A stretch of DNA of 59,017 nt from an uncultured Lachnospiraceae bacterium (GCA_944384015.1 CALWRT010000169.1:1-59017), one strand, 5' to 3'. Positions 20,462 through 28,904 are shown, counted from the stretch's first letter. A program made the numbers and translations. The notes: generated by a model not told the origin, from the letters alone.

Positions 20462-21199
20462 TCAGGCTTCCAGTTCTGCAGTCAGATAAAAGCAGTCGCC
20501 CCTGTAATAGCTCTGCAGATATTCGCCGGGCTTTCCGTCCTGGGTATAGGAGATACGTTCAATATAGATCATAGGATCCCCATCTTTGATGTTCAGATAG
20601 CTGGCAAAGCGGGCACTGGCCTTGACAGCAAATATCTTCTGGACAGCCTTCTTCCACACAATCTGATAATTGTCTGCCAGATAATTGCGCAGAGAGATTT
20701 TTGCAAAATCAAAATTCAGTACATTTGGACACCAATCATAAATTAAGTAGGCGCTCTCAATGCACATGGGTTCATTGTTGGCGTAGCGAAGACGGTTCAC
20801 GTGGATGAGAGGACTGCCTTCCGGGATGTTCAGGTCTTGGGCGATCGTCTTGTTCGCTGACACTTTCTCGTTGGCCAGCATTTTCACGGAAGAGCTGTAT
20901 CCTCTGCGCTCCATATCATTAGAAAAATGGACGACTTTGTTGAGAGTCTGTTCCATCTTCTTTTGCTCCACATAGGCGCCGTATCCCCGGCGCTTGCCGA
21001 TTAATCCTTCATTCATCAGCATATCCATCGCTTTGCGGACGGTGATGCGGCTAACGCCATACTGCGCGATCATTTCATTCTCTGTGGGAAGCAGTTCCCC
21101 AGGCTTATAAGTTCCATTCTGGATATCGCTGTACAGAATATCATAGAGCTGATAATAGAGCTGCGTCCTTCCGCTGAAGTCTAAAGTTTTCTCTGCCAT
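20462..21199 (-). CDS. GntR-family repressor, HutC subfamily (UTRA ligand domain)
   Basis: The 245-residue regulator has an N-terminal winged helix (PTENEMIAQYGVSRITVRKA at about residues 40-60, then GLIGKRRGYGAYV). A UTRA effector domain follows from about residue 85 (LRYANNEPMCIESAYLI, then GDPMIYIERISY). HutC-type regulators usually bind a sugar phosphate or other substrate-derived ligand and release DNA. It is divergent from the sugar transporter, kinase and aldolase cluster starting at 21455, which it most likely controls together with itself. ATG 21199 sits just after a GGGGGG-type site, and a good promoter lies 40-65 bases upstream. Confidence 0.9.
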   Translation of the reverse strand: MAEKTLDFSGRTQLYYQLYDILYSDIQNGTYKPGELLPTENEMIAQYGVSRITVRKAMDMLMNEGLIGKRRGYGAYVEQKKMEQTLNKVVHFSNDMERRGYSSSVKMLANEKVSANKTIAQDLNIPEGSPLIHVNRLRYANNEPMCIESAYLIYDWCPNVLNFDFAKISLRNYLADNYQIVWKKAVQKIFAVKASARFASYLNIKDGDPMIYIERISYTQDGKPGEYLQSYYRGDCFYLTAELEA

Positions 21200-21236
21200 A
21201 TAACAAACCCCCCATAAGTACTATTGTTATAATAAT

Positions 21237-21265
21237 ATTCTAATTAATGCGAACAAGGTTGTCAA
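21237..21265 (-). promoter_or_regulatory. Promoter of the GntR-family repressor gene
   Basis: Read on the minus strand: TTGACA (21260-21265), a 17-base spacer, TAGAAT (21237-21242). It lies 38 bases before the start codon. AT-rich dyad sequence follows and resembles that at the divergent promoter. Confidence 0.75.
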
Positions 21266-21311
21266 GAAAAGAATGTAAGCCCGAAAACTTTTCCAAATAT
21301 TCAAGAAAGAG

Positions 21312-21350
21312 TTGACAAAAAACATATTATTACTATAATATAATATTATA
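21312..21350 (+). promoter_or_regulatory. Sugar operon promoter with overlapping AT palindrome
   Basis: TTGACA (21312-21317), 16 bases, TATAAT (21334-21339). The perfect 12-bp palindrome TATAATATTATA lies at 21339-21350, over the start of transcription. An ACTAT-plus-ATAATAT arrangement also appears at the divergent promoter, so this is a candidate GntR operator. Confidence 0.6.
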
Positions 21351-21454
21351 ATAAATTGTGAAAAGAAATCAAGAATAAACGAAGGAAGATATTTTACACC
21401 GGATAAAATGGTGAAAATATACAAAATAAATAATAAGAAAAGGAGAGATGTAAC

Positions 21455-22531
21455 ATGAAAAGAGCGATGGCAATGCTGTTGTGTGCGGCAATGGTATTTG
21501 GCATGATCGGATGCTCCAGCCAGTCAGAGGACACCTCCTCCACAGCTCAGGAGGAGAGCGCAGAGGCTGATGACACGCAGGCGGCAGACGACACAGAAGA
21601 GGACAGCACAGATGATGGCGCGGAGGCTGCCGAGAGCTACAAAGTGGTATACTCAATTCCGGGACTCAGCGGCCCTATATGGGCGGTCGTGAGCGATGGC
21701 TTCCTGGCTGCGGCACAGGAGAAGGGATGGGAAGGAGAAGTGCTGGATCCCAATGATAACTTGGAGACCCAGATTTCCCAGCTCGAGAACGCTTTGACGA
21801 TGGGCACTGACGCGGTAATCATCACGCCGATCGACGGAGACGCCACCTCCACCTTGATGGATGAGTGCGAGGAGGCCGGGGTGCCGGTAGTGGCAATTGA
21901 CCGCCAGGTGACAGGGACTTCCCTGACAACAGTGGAAGCAGATAATTATAATATCGGAATGGCGCTGGGCGAGATGTATGCAGAATCTCTTGGAGACGGA
22001 GAGGGCAAGGTCCTCATCGTGGGAGGCCCGCTGTCCAGTTCGGCCACTGTGAATCGTACAGAAGGATTCAAGGCCGCTATTGAGGGATATGATAATATTG
22101 AGATCGTAGCAGAGTCTGCCACAGAGATGGACAGCGAAGTTGTGCTGGCGGCTGTGACTAATTATCTTCAGTCGAATCCGGATATCAACTGTATCATGTC
22201 CTGCACTGACAGTATCCTGCCGGCGGTTATGACAGCGCTGGATGAAGCGGATATGCTGCATGCGGTAGGTGAAGAGGGACATGTGAACGTATATTCCGTA
22301 GACGGCGACGGATACGGTCTGGGGCAGGTGAGAGACGGCATGATCGACGCTACCTACGCGCTTGATCCGGTAGGCTGGACAGAGGCGGCTCTGGACGCTC
22401 TGGAAACCTACTTTGAGGGAGGTACTGTAGAGGAGTCTATCCTGATCGCCGGAAATATTGTAACTGCTGACAACTTCGATGAGCTGAATGAGGCCGGAGA
22501 ACTGTGGGGAGCGGACAGCATGGAAGAATAA
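21455..22531 (+). CDS. Sugar ABC transporter substrate-binding lipoprotein (RbsB/AlsB-like)
   Basis: The 358-residue protein has a lipoprotein signal with lipobox GMIGCSS. A low-complexity acidic linker (D, E, S, T and A rich, to about residue 60) follows. Then comes a type I periplasmic-binding fold: YSIPGLSGPIWAVVSDGFL, IITPIDGDATST and VPVVAIDRQVTG are typical of ribose/allose/galactose binders. The AIDRxV stretch belongs to the sugar-contacting hinge strand. It is anchored outside the membrane and hands a hexose or pentose to the permease. It follows a strong promoter and AGGAGAG site. A hairpin downstream probably keeps its mRNA level above that of the membrane components. Confidence 0.92.
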   Translation: MKRAMAMLLCAAMVFGMIGCSSQSEDTSSTAQEESAEADDTQAADDTEEDSTDDGAEAAESYKVVYSIPGLSGPIWAVVSDGFLAAAQEKGWEGEVLDPNDNLETQISQLENALTMGTDAVIITPIDGDATSTLMDECEEAGVPVVAIDRQVTGTSLTTVEADNYNIGMALGEMYAESLGDGEGKVLIVGGPLSSSATVNRTEGFKAAIEGYDNIEIVAESATEMDSEVVLAAVTNYLQSNPDINCIMSCTDSILPAVMTALDEADMLHAVGEEGHVNVYSVDGDGYGLGQVRDGMIDATYALDPVGWTEAALDALETYFEGGTVEESILIAGNIVTADNFDELNEAGELWGADSMEE

Positions 22532-22585
22532 TTGCCCAAGAGAATAAGGGCTGTGCCAGAGCTGCGAAAAACAAATTCCCGGATG

Positions 22586-22620
22586 AAGGTAAGGAATGAT
22601 CGCCAGATCATTCCTTGCCT
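22586..22620 (+). terminator. Intercistronic hairpin, probable partial terminator or stabiliser
   Basis: AAGGAATGATC and GATCATTCCTT form a perfect 11-bp stem around GCCA, extended by AAGG/CCTT. Only TTAT follows, so read-through to the downstream transporter genes is expected. Confidence 0.5.
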
Positions 22621-22688
22621 TATGAAACGGAAAGAAAAATGTCTGATAAAAGAGTATGGCAGGATAAGTGGAATGGCGGTGGATAATT

Positions 22689-24182
22689 TTGGAAGAAAAA
22701 ATAGTTGTAAATATGAGGGATATCACCATGTCCTTTTCCGGAAATAAGGTGCTGGATAATGTAAACTTTCAGCTGCGGCAGGGAGAAGTCCATTCGCTGA
22801 TGGGAGCGAACGGGGCCGGCAAGAGTACGCTGATTAAAATTCTGAACGGAATCTACCAGGCTGTCTCCGGAAACATTGAGGTAGACGGCAGAGCGGTGCA
22901 GATTAAAAATCCAAAAGACGCGGAGCGGCTGGGGCTGGCCTTTGTCCATCAGGAGCTGAATGTATGCAACGACATGACGGTGGCGGAGAACATGTATATC
23001 GGCAACTGGATCAGAAACTCTATGGGATTCTATGACCGGAAGGGCACCTCCCGGAAGGCTGGGGAACTTCTGCGCATCATGGGGGTGGATCTGGACCCGG
23101 ATATGCCGGTACGAAGGCTGCGCACAGCGGAGAAACAGATTATAGAGATACTGAAAACATTGACCCAGGACGCGAAAGTGGTGATACTGGATGAACCAAC
23201 CTCTTCCCTGAATGAAAAGGAGAAGGAGAATTTCTTCGGTATTATGCGCAGGATGAAAGAAAACGGGGTATCTATCATCTTCATATCCCACTTTCTTGAG
23301 GACGTTCTAACGCTGTCAGACCGGGTGACTGTATTGAAGGACGGGGTAAACAACGGTGTGTTTACAGCAGGGAACTACACGAAGGACGACCTGGTTGTGG
23401 CAATGATGGGCAGGAAAATTGACAGTGATGAGACGAAACCTCCGAAGATTGCCCAGAACGCGAAGACGGTGCTGGAGGTGGAGGGCCTTTGCAGCCAGAA
23501 AAAATTCAATAACGTAAGCTTAAAAGTCCAGGAGGGAGACATCGTCGGCGTCTGCGGTCTGCTTGGGGCAGGCAAGACGGAGATTGCGAGAGCAATCTTT
23601 GGCCTGGATGAATTTCAGTCGGGAAAAATCATCCTGAACGGGGAGGAGATTAAAAAACCCCGGCCGGATTTGATGATAGAGAAAAAAGTGGCTCTTCTAA
23701 CAGAGGAGAGGAAGCAGGAAGGCTTTGTGCCGCTTCTCTCCATTAGAGAGAACGAGTCCTTGTCGGTTATGAAGGAGATGGCCAGCCGATTTGGCGTGAT
23801 AGACAGGAAGAGACAGGAGCAATTTGCTGAGGACATCTCCAAGAGGATGACGGTGAAGATGTCAGGAATTGAGCAGCAGGTTGTATCTCTGTCTGGAGGG
23901 AACCAGCAGAAAGTCGTGATTGCCAAATGTCTGGCCAGCGGACCGAAGCTGTTTCTCTTAGATGAGCCGACGAGAGGCGTGGACGTCTATGCCAAGTCGG
24001 AAATATATAAAATTCTGCGCCAGGCTGCGGAAGAGGGAACAGCGATCTTGATTTTTTCATCAGAGCTGGAAGAACTGCTGGCCAACTGCAGCAAGATCAT
24101 TATTTTGAAAAAGGGAAATGTTACAGGAGTGGTAGAGACAAAGGAGCTGACCAAGAATAAGCTTCTGAGCATGATAGGATAG
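22689..24182 (+). CDS. Sugar ABC transporter ATPase with two ABC domains (RbsA-like)
   Basis: The ~497-residue protein carries two nucleotide-binding domains. The first has Walker A GANGAGKST and a degenerate signature (LRTAEKQ), with VVILDEPTSSLNEKE. The second has GLLGAGKTE, signature LSGGNQQ and LFLLDEPTRG. This asymmetric pair is the RbsA/MglA/AlsA design for monosaccharide importers. TTG 22689 is chosen because GGCGGTGG lies 6 bases upstream. A GTG at 22668 or ATG at 22713 are alternatives. The permease follows after 15 bases. Confidence 0.93.
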   Translation: MEEKIVVNMRDITMSFSGNKVLDNVNFQLRQGEVHSLMGANGAGKSTLIKILNGIYQAVSGNIEVDGRAVQIKNPKDAERLGLAFVHQELNVCNDMTVAENMYIGNWIRNSMGFYDRKGTSRKAGELLRIMGVDLDPDMPVRRLRTAEKQIIEILKTLTQDAKVVILDEPTSSLNEKEKENFFGIMRRMKENGVSIIFISHFLEDVLTLSDRVTVLKDGVNNGVFTAGNYTKDDLVVAMMGRKIDSDETKPPKIAQNAKTVLEVEGLCSQKKFNNVSLKVQEGDIVGVCGLLGAGKTEIARAIFGLDEFQSGKIILNGEEIKKPRPDLMIEKKVALLTEERKQEGFVPLLSIRENESLSVMKEMASRFGVIDRKRQEQFAEDISKRMTVKMSGIEQQVVSLSGGNQQKVVIAKCLASGPKLFLLDEPTRGVDVYAKSEIYKILRQAAEEGTAILIFSSELEELLANCSKIIILKKGNVTGVVETKELTKNKLLSMIG

Positions 24183-24197
24183 AGGAGGAGACAAGGG

Positions 24198-25166
24198 ATG
24201 AAAGAGAGGACACAGACCATCAAGGCGGTATTTGGCGAGGACATTGTCCGCCTGGCGATTATTCTGCTGTTTATTATTGTAATGTCTATCGCGTCGCCGT
24301 ACTTTTTGACGGTGAGAAATATGATGAATATCCTGCAGAATATTTCCCTCCAGGGAATCACCGCAATCGGTATGACGATGGTAATCATCACCGGGGGAAT
24401 CGACATCTCTGTGGGCGGCGTATGCGCGTTTACCGCATGGGTAGCGGCGTCGATTATGAAAGGAGGAACCCACTGGGTACTGGCCTGCCTGTGCGGCGTT
24501 GGGATCGCCGTGCTGTGCGGCGCGATTAACGCGTTCTCGGTGGGGGTTATGAAGATTCCGCCGATGATCGCGTCGCTGGCTATGATGAATATGACAAGAG
24601 GACTTCAGACGGTTATCTCAGGAGGATCGACACTGAGCGGGCTGCCGGAGGGCTTCCAGGTGATCGGGCAGGGAAGTCTGTTCGATGTAATTCCGATACC
24701 GGCGATCATCATTGTAGTACTGTATGTCCTGGCAGCATGGTTCATGAACCGCACTGTCTTGGGAAGAAGTATATATGCGGTGGGAGGCAACCCGGAGGCG
24801 GCCAGAGTGGCTGGCATTAAGAATACGAGGGTGCTGTTCTTCGCCTATATTATGTGCTCCGTATTTGCCTGTATCGCAGGACTGGTTTTCGTATCCAGAA
24901 CGAATTCCGCCCCGTCTACGCTGGCCAATAATCTGGAGATGAAAGCGATTATGGCGGCGGTTATCGGAGGAACGAGCGTTACATTCGGAGGAAAAGGAAA
25001 GATTATGGGAACTTTTCTTGGAATTATCATCGTAGGACTAATGACGAACGCGCTGGATCTTCTCGGCGTATCAGCATATTATCAGCAATTTATCCAGGGA
25101 CTGATGGTTCTCTTCGTTGTATTCCTGGAGGCGATCCGTTCCAACAGGGCTGCCAAGCGGGCATAA
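24198..25166 (+). CDS. Sugar ABC transporter permease (RbsC-like)
   Basis: The 322-residue membrane protein has about eight to ten helices. It carries the family blocks MTMVIITGGIDISVGGV near residues 55-70 and GGNPEAARVAGI (the loop that docks to the ATPase) near residue 195. The TSVTFGGKGKIMGTFLG block is near residue 265. These are standard for RbsC/AlsC monosaccharide permeases. It likely forms a homodimeric channel with the RbsA-like ATPase and receives sugar from the lipoprotein at 21455. It lies between ATPase and phosphofructokinase genes in one operon. Confidence 0.93.
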   Translation: MKERTQTIKAVFGEDIVRLAIILLFIIVMSIASPYFLTVRNMMNILQNISLQGITAIGMTMVIITGGIDISVGGVCAFTAWVAASIMKGGTHWVLACLCGVGIAVLCGAINAFSVGVMKIPPMIASLAMMNMTRGLQTVISGGSTLSGLPEGFQVIGQGSLFDVIPIPAIIIVVLYVLAAWFMNRTVLGRSIYAVGGNPEAARVAGIKNTRVLFFAYIMCSVFACIAGLVFVSRTNSAPSTLANNLEMKAIMAAVIGGTSVTFGGKGKIMGTFLGIIIVGLMTNALDLLGVSAYYQQFIQGLMVLFVVFLEAIRSNRAAKRA

Positions 25167-25195
25167 GGAAATTACGAGAACTGGGAGGAAGAATA

Positions 25196-26440
25196 GTGAA
25201 AGAGAACGCGTTATATATTCAGTCGGGCGGGCCGACGTCAGTGATCAATGCCTCCGCCTACGGGGTGATTAAGGCGTGCAGAGAGTTCCCCAATCGTATT
25301 GGCAAACTATATGGGGTGGAGCACGGGACAGTAGGATTGATAGAAGGCAGGCTTGTGGATACCAGCAAGCTGGAAGAGAAGGATCTGGAGCTTTTTCCCC
25401 ATACACCGTCTATGATTTTTGGCTCGTGCAGATACCGGATACCCGACAGGACGAAGGACGATTCGGACTACCAGAAGATTTTGGAGGTGCTGAAAAGACA
25501 TCATATACATTACATATTTTACAACGGGGGCAACGGGACGGTGAGAGCCTGTAAGGCAATGAAAGATTTCTTGGACAGCGTGTCCTATGACTGTCGGATG
25601 ATTGTGATTCCGAAGACTGTGGACAACGACATTTCCTGTATTGATCATGCTCCGGGCTTCCCTTCAGCGGCCAGGCATGTGGTCATTAATATTTCAGAGC
25701 TGGCCCATGATCTGAGAACCTATGACACCGGGCTGATCACAACGGTGGAGGTTATGGGAAGAAATACAGGATTCTTGGCCGCATCCTGCATATTGGCGGC
25801 GAAAGACGGAAATGGGCCGGACCTCATCTATATACCGGAGGTAGTATTTGATCCCGCGAAGTTTGTGGATGATGTGAGAAGGGTTTATGAACAGAAAGGC
25901 AAGTGCTTCGCTGTCGTAGCGGAGGGCGTGAAGACAGCCGGCGGAAAATACCTGTTTGAACTGGATCCCGGCCGCCATCTGGAGAACCCTCAGCTGAATA
26001 TGGGCGGAGTCTCCCCGTATTTGTATAGGCTGTTGGGTGAAAATTTCGGCTGTAAGATCCGATGTATGGATCTTGGGCTGATGCAACGATGCGCGGTGCA
26101 TGACGCGTCTAAGCTGGATATTCGGGAGGCTATTCAGGCTGGAAGGGAAGCGGTATATGCCGCGGTTGAGGGAGGCGACGGAACGATGATTTCCATACAG
26201 CGGATTTCAGACGAGCCGTACCGGATTCAATTCACGCAGGTGTCTCTAGAGGAAGTGGCAAAGGCAGACGCCACGCTGCCGCTGCACTATCTGAACGAAG
26301 AGAAGAACTATATCAGAGATGAGTTCCTGAAGTATATCGAGCCGCTTGTGGGGGATCTTCCGGTATACGCCAGGCTGAAGATGACAGAACCGGAAACAGG
26401 CGGGAAAGAAACATGCCAATACGCATCTCTGACGAGATAG
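25196..26440 (+). CDS. 6-phosphofructokinase homologue (PfkA family, donor uncertain)
   Basis: The 414-residue protein belongs to the PFK family: SGGPTSVINAS at residues 10-20, PKTVDND with catalytic-type D143, and EVMGRNTGFLAA. It would phosphorylate a ketohexose 6-phosphate at C1. The donor is unclear. K140 (PKTVDND) is the pyrophosphate-type residue, while GGNGT at 111-115 has the ATP-type glycine at the second specificity position. Asn113 replaces the usual Mg-binding aspartate. The length is closer to PPi-type enzymes than to the ~320-residue ATP-type. GTG 25196 follows GGGAGGAAG. Being inside a sugar import operon, it probably serves that pathway rather than central glycolysis. Confidence 0.85.
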   Translation: MKENALYIQSGGPTSVINASAYGVIKACREFPNRIGKLYGVEHGTVGLIEGRLVDTSKLEEKDLELFPHTPSMIFGSCRYRIPDRTKDDSDYQKILEVLKRHHIHYIFYNGGNGTVRACKAMKDFLDSVSYDCRMIVIPKTVDNDISCIDHAPGFPSAARHVVINISELAHDLRTYDTGLITTVEVMGRNTGFLAASCILAAKDGNGPDLIYIPEVVFDPAKFVDDVRRVYEQKGKCFAVVAEGVKTAGGKYLFELDPGRHLENPQLNMGGVSPYLYRLLGENFGCKIRCMDLGLMQRCAVHDASKLDIREAIQAGREAVYAAVEGGDGTMISIQRISDEPYRIQFTQVSLEEVAKADATLPLHYLNEEKNYIRDEFLKYIEPLVGDLPVYARLKMTEPETGGKETCQYASLTR

Positions 26441-26477
26441 ATAGTCTCTGCAGGGATAGAAGGAAGGAGATTACATC

Positions 26478-27485
26478 ATGTATAATTATAGAGAACTTGG
26501 GCTTGTGAATATGAAAGGGATGATGCAGGATGCCTACGAAGGCGGATATGCGGTTCCAGCGCTGAATTTCGTGACGATTGAGCAGTTAAATGGTATTATA
26601 GATGCAGCGGTGGAGAAGCGTTCTCCGGTGATCCTTCTGGCCTCTCCCAATCTTCATAGGCAGCTGGGATTTGAAATGATGGCCCGTCTTGCCCAGGCAG
26701 GAGCAGACCGGGTGAAAAATGCGGGGAGCCATGTGCCGGTGGCCCTCCATCTAGATCATGGGATGACCTATGAAGCGTGCGTGGACGCAGTGGAAAACGG
26801 ATTCTCATCGGTGATGATCGACGGCAGCGCCTTGCCTTTCGAAGAGAACATTGCTCTGACGAAGAAGGTGGTGGAATATGCCCATGCCCATGATGTCACA
26901 GTGGAAGGCGAACTCGGCGTGCTCTCAGGAGAAGAAGAGGCAAGCAGCGTAACAGGGAAGAAAGCAGAGAGCAAAGAACCGAAGGGATTGGCCAGCAAGT
27001 ATACAGATCCGTCTATGGTGGAAGAATTTGTAAAGCGCACGGGGGTGGACTGCCTGGCGGTGTCAGTGGGGACCTGCCATGGGCTTGTCAAGCTGAAGCC
27101 AGGCCCGGACGGCAAGCTCCCCAAGCTGCGCTATGACCTGATTGCTGATATGCAGAACCGCCTGCCGGGCTTCCCGCTCGTCCTGCATGGCTCTTCCAGT
27201 ATCCGGCCGGAGTGGATTCAGATGATTAATCAGTATGGAGGAGATGTGGAGCAGGCGGCAGGCATACCAGAGGAACAGGTGAGCAAGGCGGCCGAGATGG
27301 CCGTGTGCAAGATAAACATTGCGTCAGATGGGTGGATATGTGCTCTGGCTAATACGAGACGGATTCTGGCAGAGCATCCGGAAGCCATCGACAGCCGTAT
27401 CTTTACTCTGAAGATCCGGCCAATCCTGGCGGAGCTGTACAAACACAAGATGGACGTTATGGGCAGCGCGGGCAGAATCCAGTAA
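26478..27485 (+). CDS. Class II ketose-1,6-bisphosphate aldolase (fructose/tagatose type)
   Basis: The 335-residue enzyme shows the class II zinc aldolase signature ALHLDHG (catalytic D93, zinc ligand H94). Later ligands lie in VEGELGVLSGEEE, GTCHGLVKLKPG and LVLHGSSSI. The conserved asparagine region is KINIASDG. It splits a ketohexose bisphosphate into dihydroxyacetone phosphate and glyceraldehyde 3-phosphate. The insertion between EEEASSVTG and KYTDP resembles the longer, KbaY/GatY-distant forms. The choice between fructose, tagatose and other epimers cannot be made from motifs. It follows the phosphofructokinase gene by 37 bases, with AAGGAGA before ATG 26478. Confidence 0.9.
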   Translation: MYNYRELGLVNMKGMMQDAYEGGYAVPALNFVTIEQLNGIIDAAVEKRSPVILLASPNLHRQLGFEMMARLAQAGADRVKNAGSHVPVALHLDHGMTYEACVDAVENGFSSVMIDGSALPFEENIALTKKVVEYAHAHDVTVEGELGVLSGEEEASSVTGKKAESKEPKGLASKYTDPSMVEEFVKRTGVDCLAVSVGTCHGLVKLKPGPDGKLPKLRYDLIADMQNRLPGFPLVLHGSSSIRPEWIQMINQYGGDVEQAAGIPEEQVSKAAEMAVCKINIASDGWICALANTRRILAEHPEAIDSRIFTLKIRPILAELYKHKMDVMGSAGRIQ

Positions 27486-27596
27486 GCCGGACAGAGAAGA
27501 TCGGATGTCCATAAGCCGGACAGAGAATGGAGAGGCGGAGCCGGGCGGCCTGCAGGCAGATGAAGAAAGAGAACTGACAGAAAGGAAGGAATACAG

Positions 27597-28490
27597 TTGA
27601 AGCGGTATTACATCGGTGTGGAAATCGGAGGGACAAACTTGAGGAGCGGGCTGATTGATGCGAATTTCCACGCGGAACAATTCCGGAAGATCCCGACATC
27701 CTTATTTGCCCGGGAGAAGGATAAGATAGGGTTCCTGGCGAGACTGGCAGAAGAATACATTGCCGTCTGCGGCAGGGAAAATGTGGCCGCGGTGACTATG
27801 GCGCTGGCGTCCCTGATGGATAAGGAGCGGACGGTGGTGTATTCTTCCCCGATGATACCAGGATTCGAAGGAATTTCCCTGGTGGATGGCCTGAGCCGGA
27901 AGCTGGGCATTCCGGTTATCATTGAAAAAGATGTGAATATTCTGCTGCGCTACGAGATATGGAGGAATCATCTCCCGACAGAAGGGATTATCGCGGGGAC
28001 ATTCCTGGGGACAGGGCTGGGGAATGCCATGTGCATTGACGGGAGGGTCTATGCGGGGCACAGCGGGACGGCCTGTGAGTTGGGTCATATCCCGGTGCCT
28101 GACCTGGAAGAGATGTGCGGCTGCGGCAAGAAGGGCTGCGTGGAGCTGCTAACATGCGGAAGGCTGCTGTACAAGCTGGCGACAGAGAAATATGGATGCC
28201 GGGTGGACGATATTTTTGAATTATACGGTCAGGAACAGCCAGTGAGAGATATTGTGCGCTACTGCGCGGTGGCCATTGCCGCGGAGATCACGATTCTGGA
28301 TCCGGCATATATGATACTGGGCGGAGGTGTCATGGAGATGAAGGGGTTTCCCATGGATGATCTCCAACAGACTGTGCGGGAGAACCTGCGCATACCGAAC
28401 CCGAGAGACAGTATCCGCTTCGTGCCGGCGTCGGGAGATTCCGAAGCCGGCGTCATAGGGGCTGCTCTTCACGCGGCCGACAGAAATTAG
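27597..28490 (+). CDS. ROK-family sugar kinase, D-allose-kinase-like
   Basis: The 297-residue kinase has the ROK phosphate loop (GVEIGGTNLRSGLID), catalytic Asp112 in IIEKDVNILL, and GTFLGTGLGNAM. It has the ROK zinc site with ELGHIPV plus CGCGKKGC. ILGGGVMEMKGFP and the overall order of blocks recall E. coli AlsK rather than glucokinase. It would add phosphate to C6 of the imported hexose in the cytoplasm. TTG 27597 is the likely start, preceded by AAAGGAAGG. It is the last gene of the GntR-controlled operon. A substrate other than allose, such as a ketohexose, fits the downstream enzymes better. Confidence 0.82.
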   Translation: MKRYYIGVEIGGTNLRSGLIDANFHAEQFRKIPTSLFAREKDKIGFLARLAEEYIAVCGRENVAAVTMALASLMDKERTVVYSSPMIPGFEGISLVDGLSRKLGIPVIIEKDVNILLRYEIWRNHLPTEGIIAGTFLGTGLGNAMCIDGRVYAGHSGTACELGHIPVPDLEEMCGCGKKGCVELLTCGRLLYKLATEKYGCRVDDIFELYGQEQPVRDIVRYCAVAIAAEITILDPAYMILGGGVMEMKGFPMDDLQQTVRENLRIPNPRDSIRFVPASGDSEAGVIGAALHAADRN

Positions 28491-28596
28491 GAGGAAAAAC
28501 ACAAAAAGAATCTGCGGAAGGCCCTTCTGCAGCATGCGCAAAGCAGTACCCGCGGCGCGTTCCAGCGGCTGTGCGGCTGAATCTTGAAAAAAACAC

Positions 28597-28625
28597 TTGA
28601 AAACGGTAAGTTGATATGCTATAGT
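28597..28625 (+). promoter_or_regulatory. tRNA-Pro promoter
   Basis: TTGAAA, 17-base spacer, TATAGT; the predicted start of transcription is about a dozen bases before the mature tRNA. Confidence 0.7.
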
Positions 28626-28644
28626 ATTAATGCTGTAACAGCGC

Positions 28645-28718
28645 CGATGCGTGGCTCAGTTTGGTAGAGCACTACCTTAGGGAGGTAGGGGCCGCAGGTT
28701 CAAATCCTGTCGCATCGA
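28645..28718 (+). tRNA. tRNA-Pro (anticodon AGG)
   Basis: A full cloverleaf can be drawn. The acceptor CGATGCG pairs with CGCATCG, with discriminator A. The D stem is GCTC/GAGC. The anticodon stem CTACC/GGTAG encloses loop TTAGGGA. The T stem GCAGG/CCTGT encloses TTCAAAT. The loop places A34-G35-G36 as anticodon, reading CCU (and, if A34 becomes inosine, other CCN codons). CCA is not encoded. Flanked by its own promoter and terminator, so monocistronic. The AGG anticodon is unusual in bacteria, where A34 is normally limited to tRNA-Arg(ACG). Confidence 0.93.
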
Positions 28719-28736
28719 CTGCAGAATGGGAAGAGT

Positions 28737-28780
28737 CCCGCGATTATGTATTATATAATATATAATTGCGGGGTTTTCTT
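28737..28780 (+). terminator. Terminator after tRNA-Pro
   Basis: CCCGCGATTAT pairs with ATAATTGCGGG (one wobble or mismatch), with an AT-rich middle, followed by GTTTTCTT. Confidence 0.75.
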
Positions 28781-28796
28781 CTGTCTATTGTTACGA

Positions 28797-28866
28797 TTCA
28801 CAGTCTTGATTCAGAATCCACAACACACGCTTACGTGCAAGCACGACGCGTTGCTTGTTCATTATG
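28797..28866 (+). repeat. Palindromic dispersed element, copy 2 (forward, right arm degraded)
   Basis: It shares TTCACAGTCTTGATTCAGAA and the loop CGCTTACGTGCAAGCACG with copy 1 at 11383. The right arm stops at TTGTTCATTATG, so the outer CTGTGAA is lost. It lies just after the tRNA terminator. The 561-base gap 28491-29051 holds the tRNA unit, this element and the next promoter. Confidence 0.75.
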
Positions 28867-28904
28867 CTCAATGATATCAGGGCGGCCTTTGTGCAAAATT
28901 GCCT

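Noticed and set aside
21653-22729. 358-codon minus-strand frame
   Set aside because: Antisense to the sugar-binding lipoprotein; no ribosome site or recognisable domain.
24198-28490. Plain glycolytic gene cluster
   Set aside because: The PFK and aldolase are enclosed by a sugar importer, a ROK kinase and a UTRA regulator, so they more likely serve the imported sugar.
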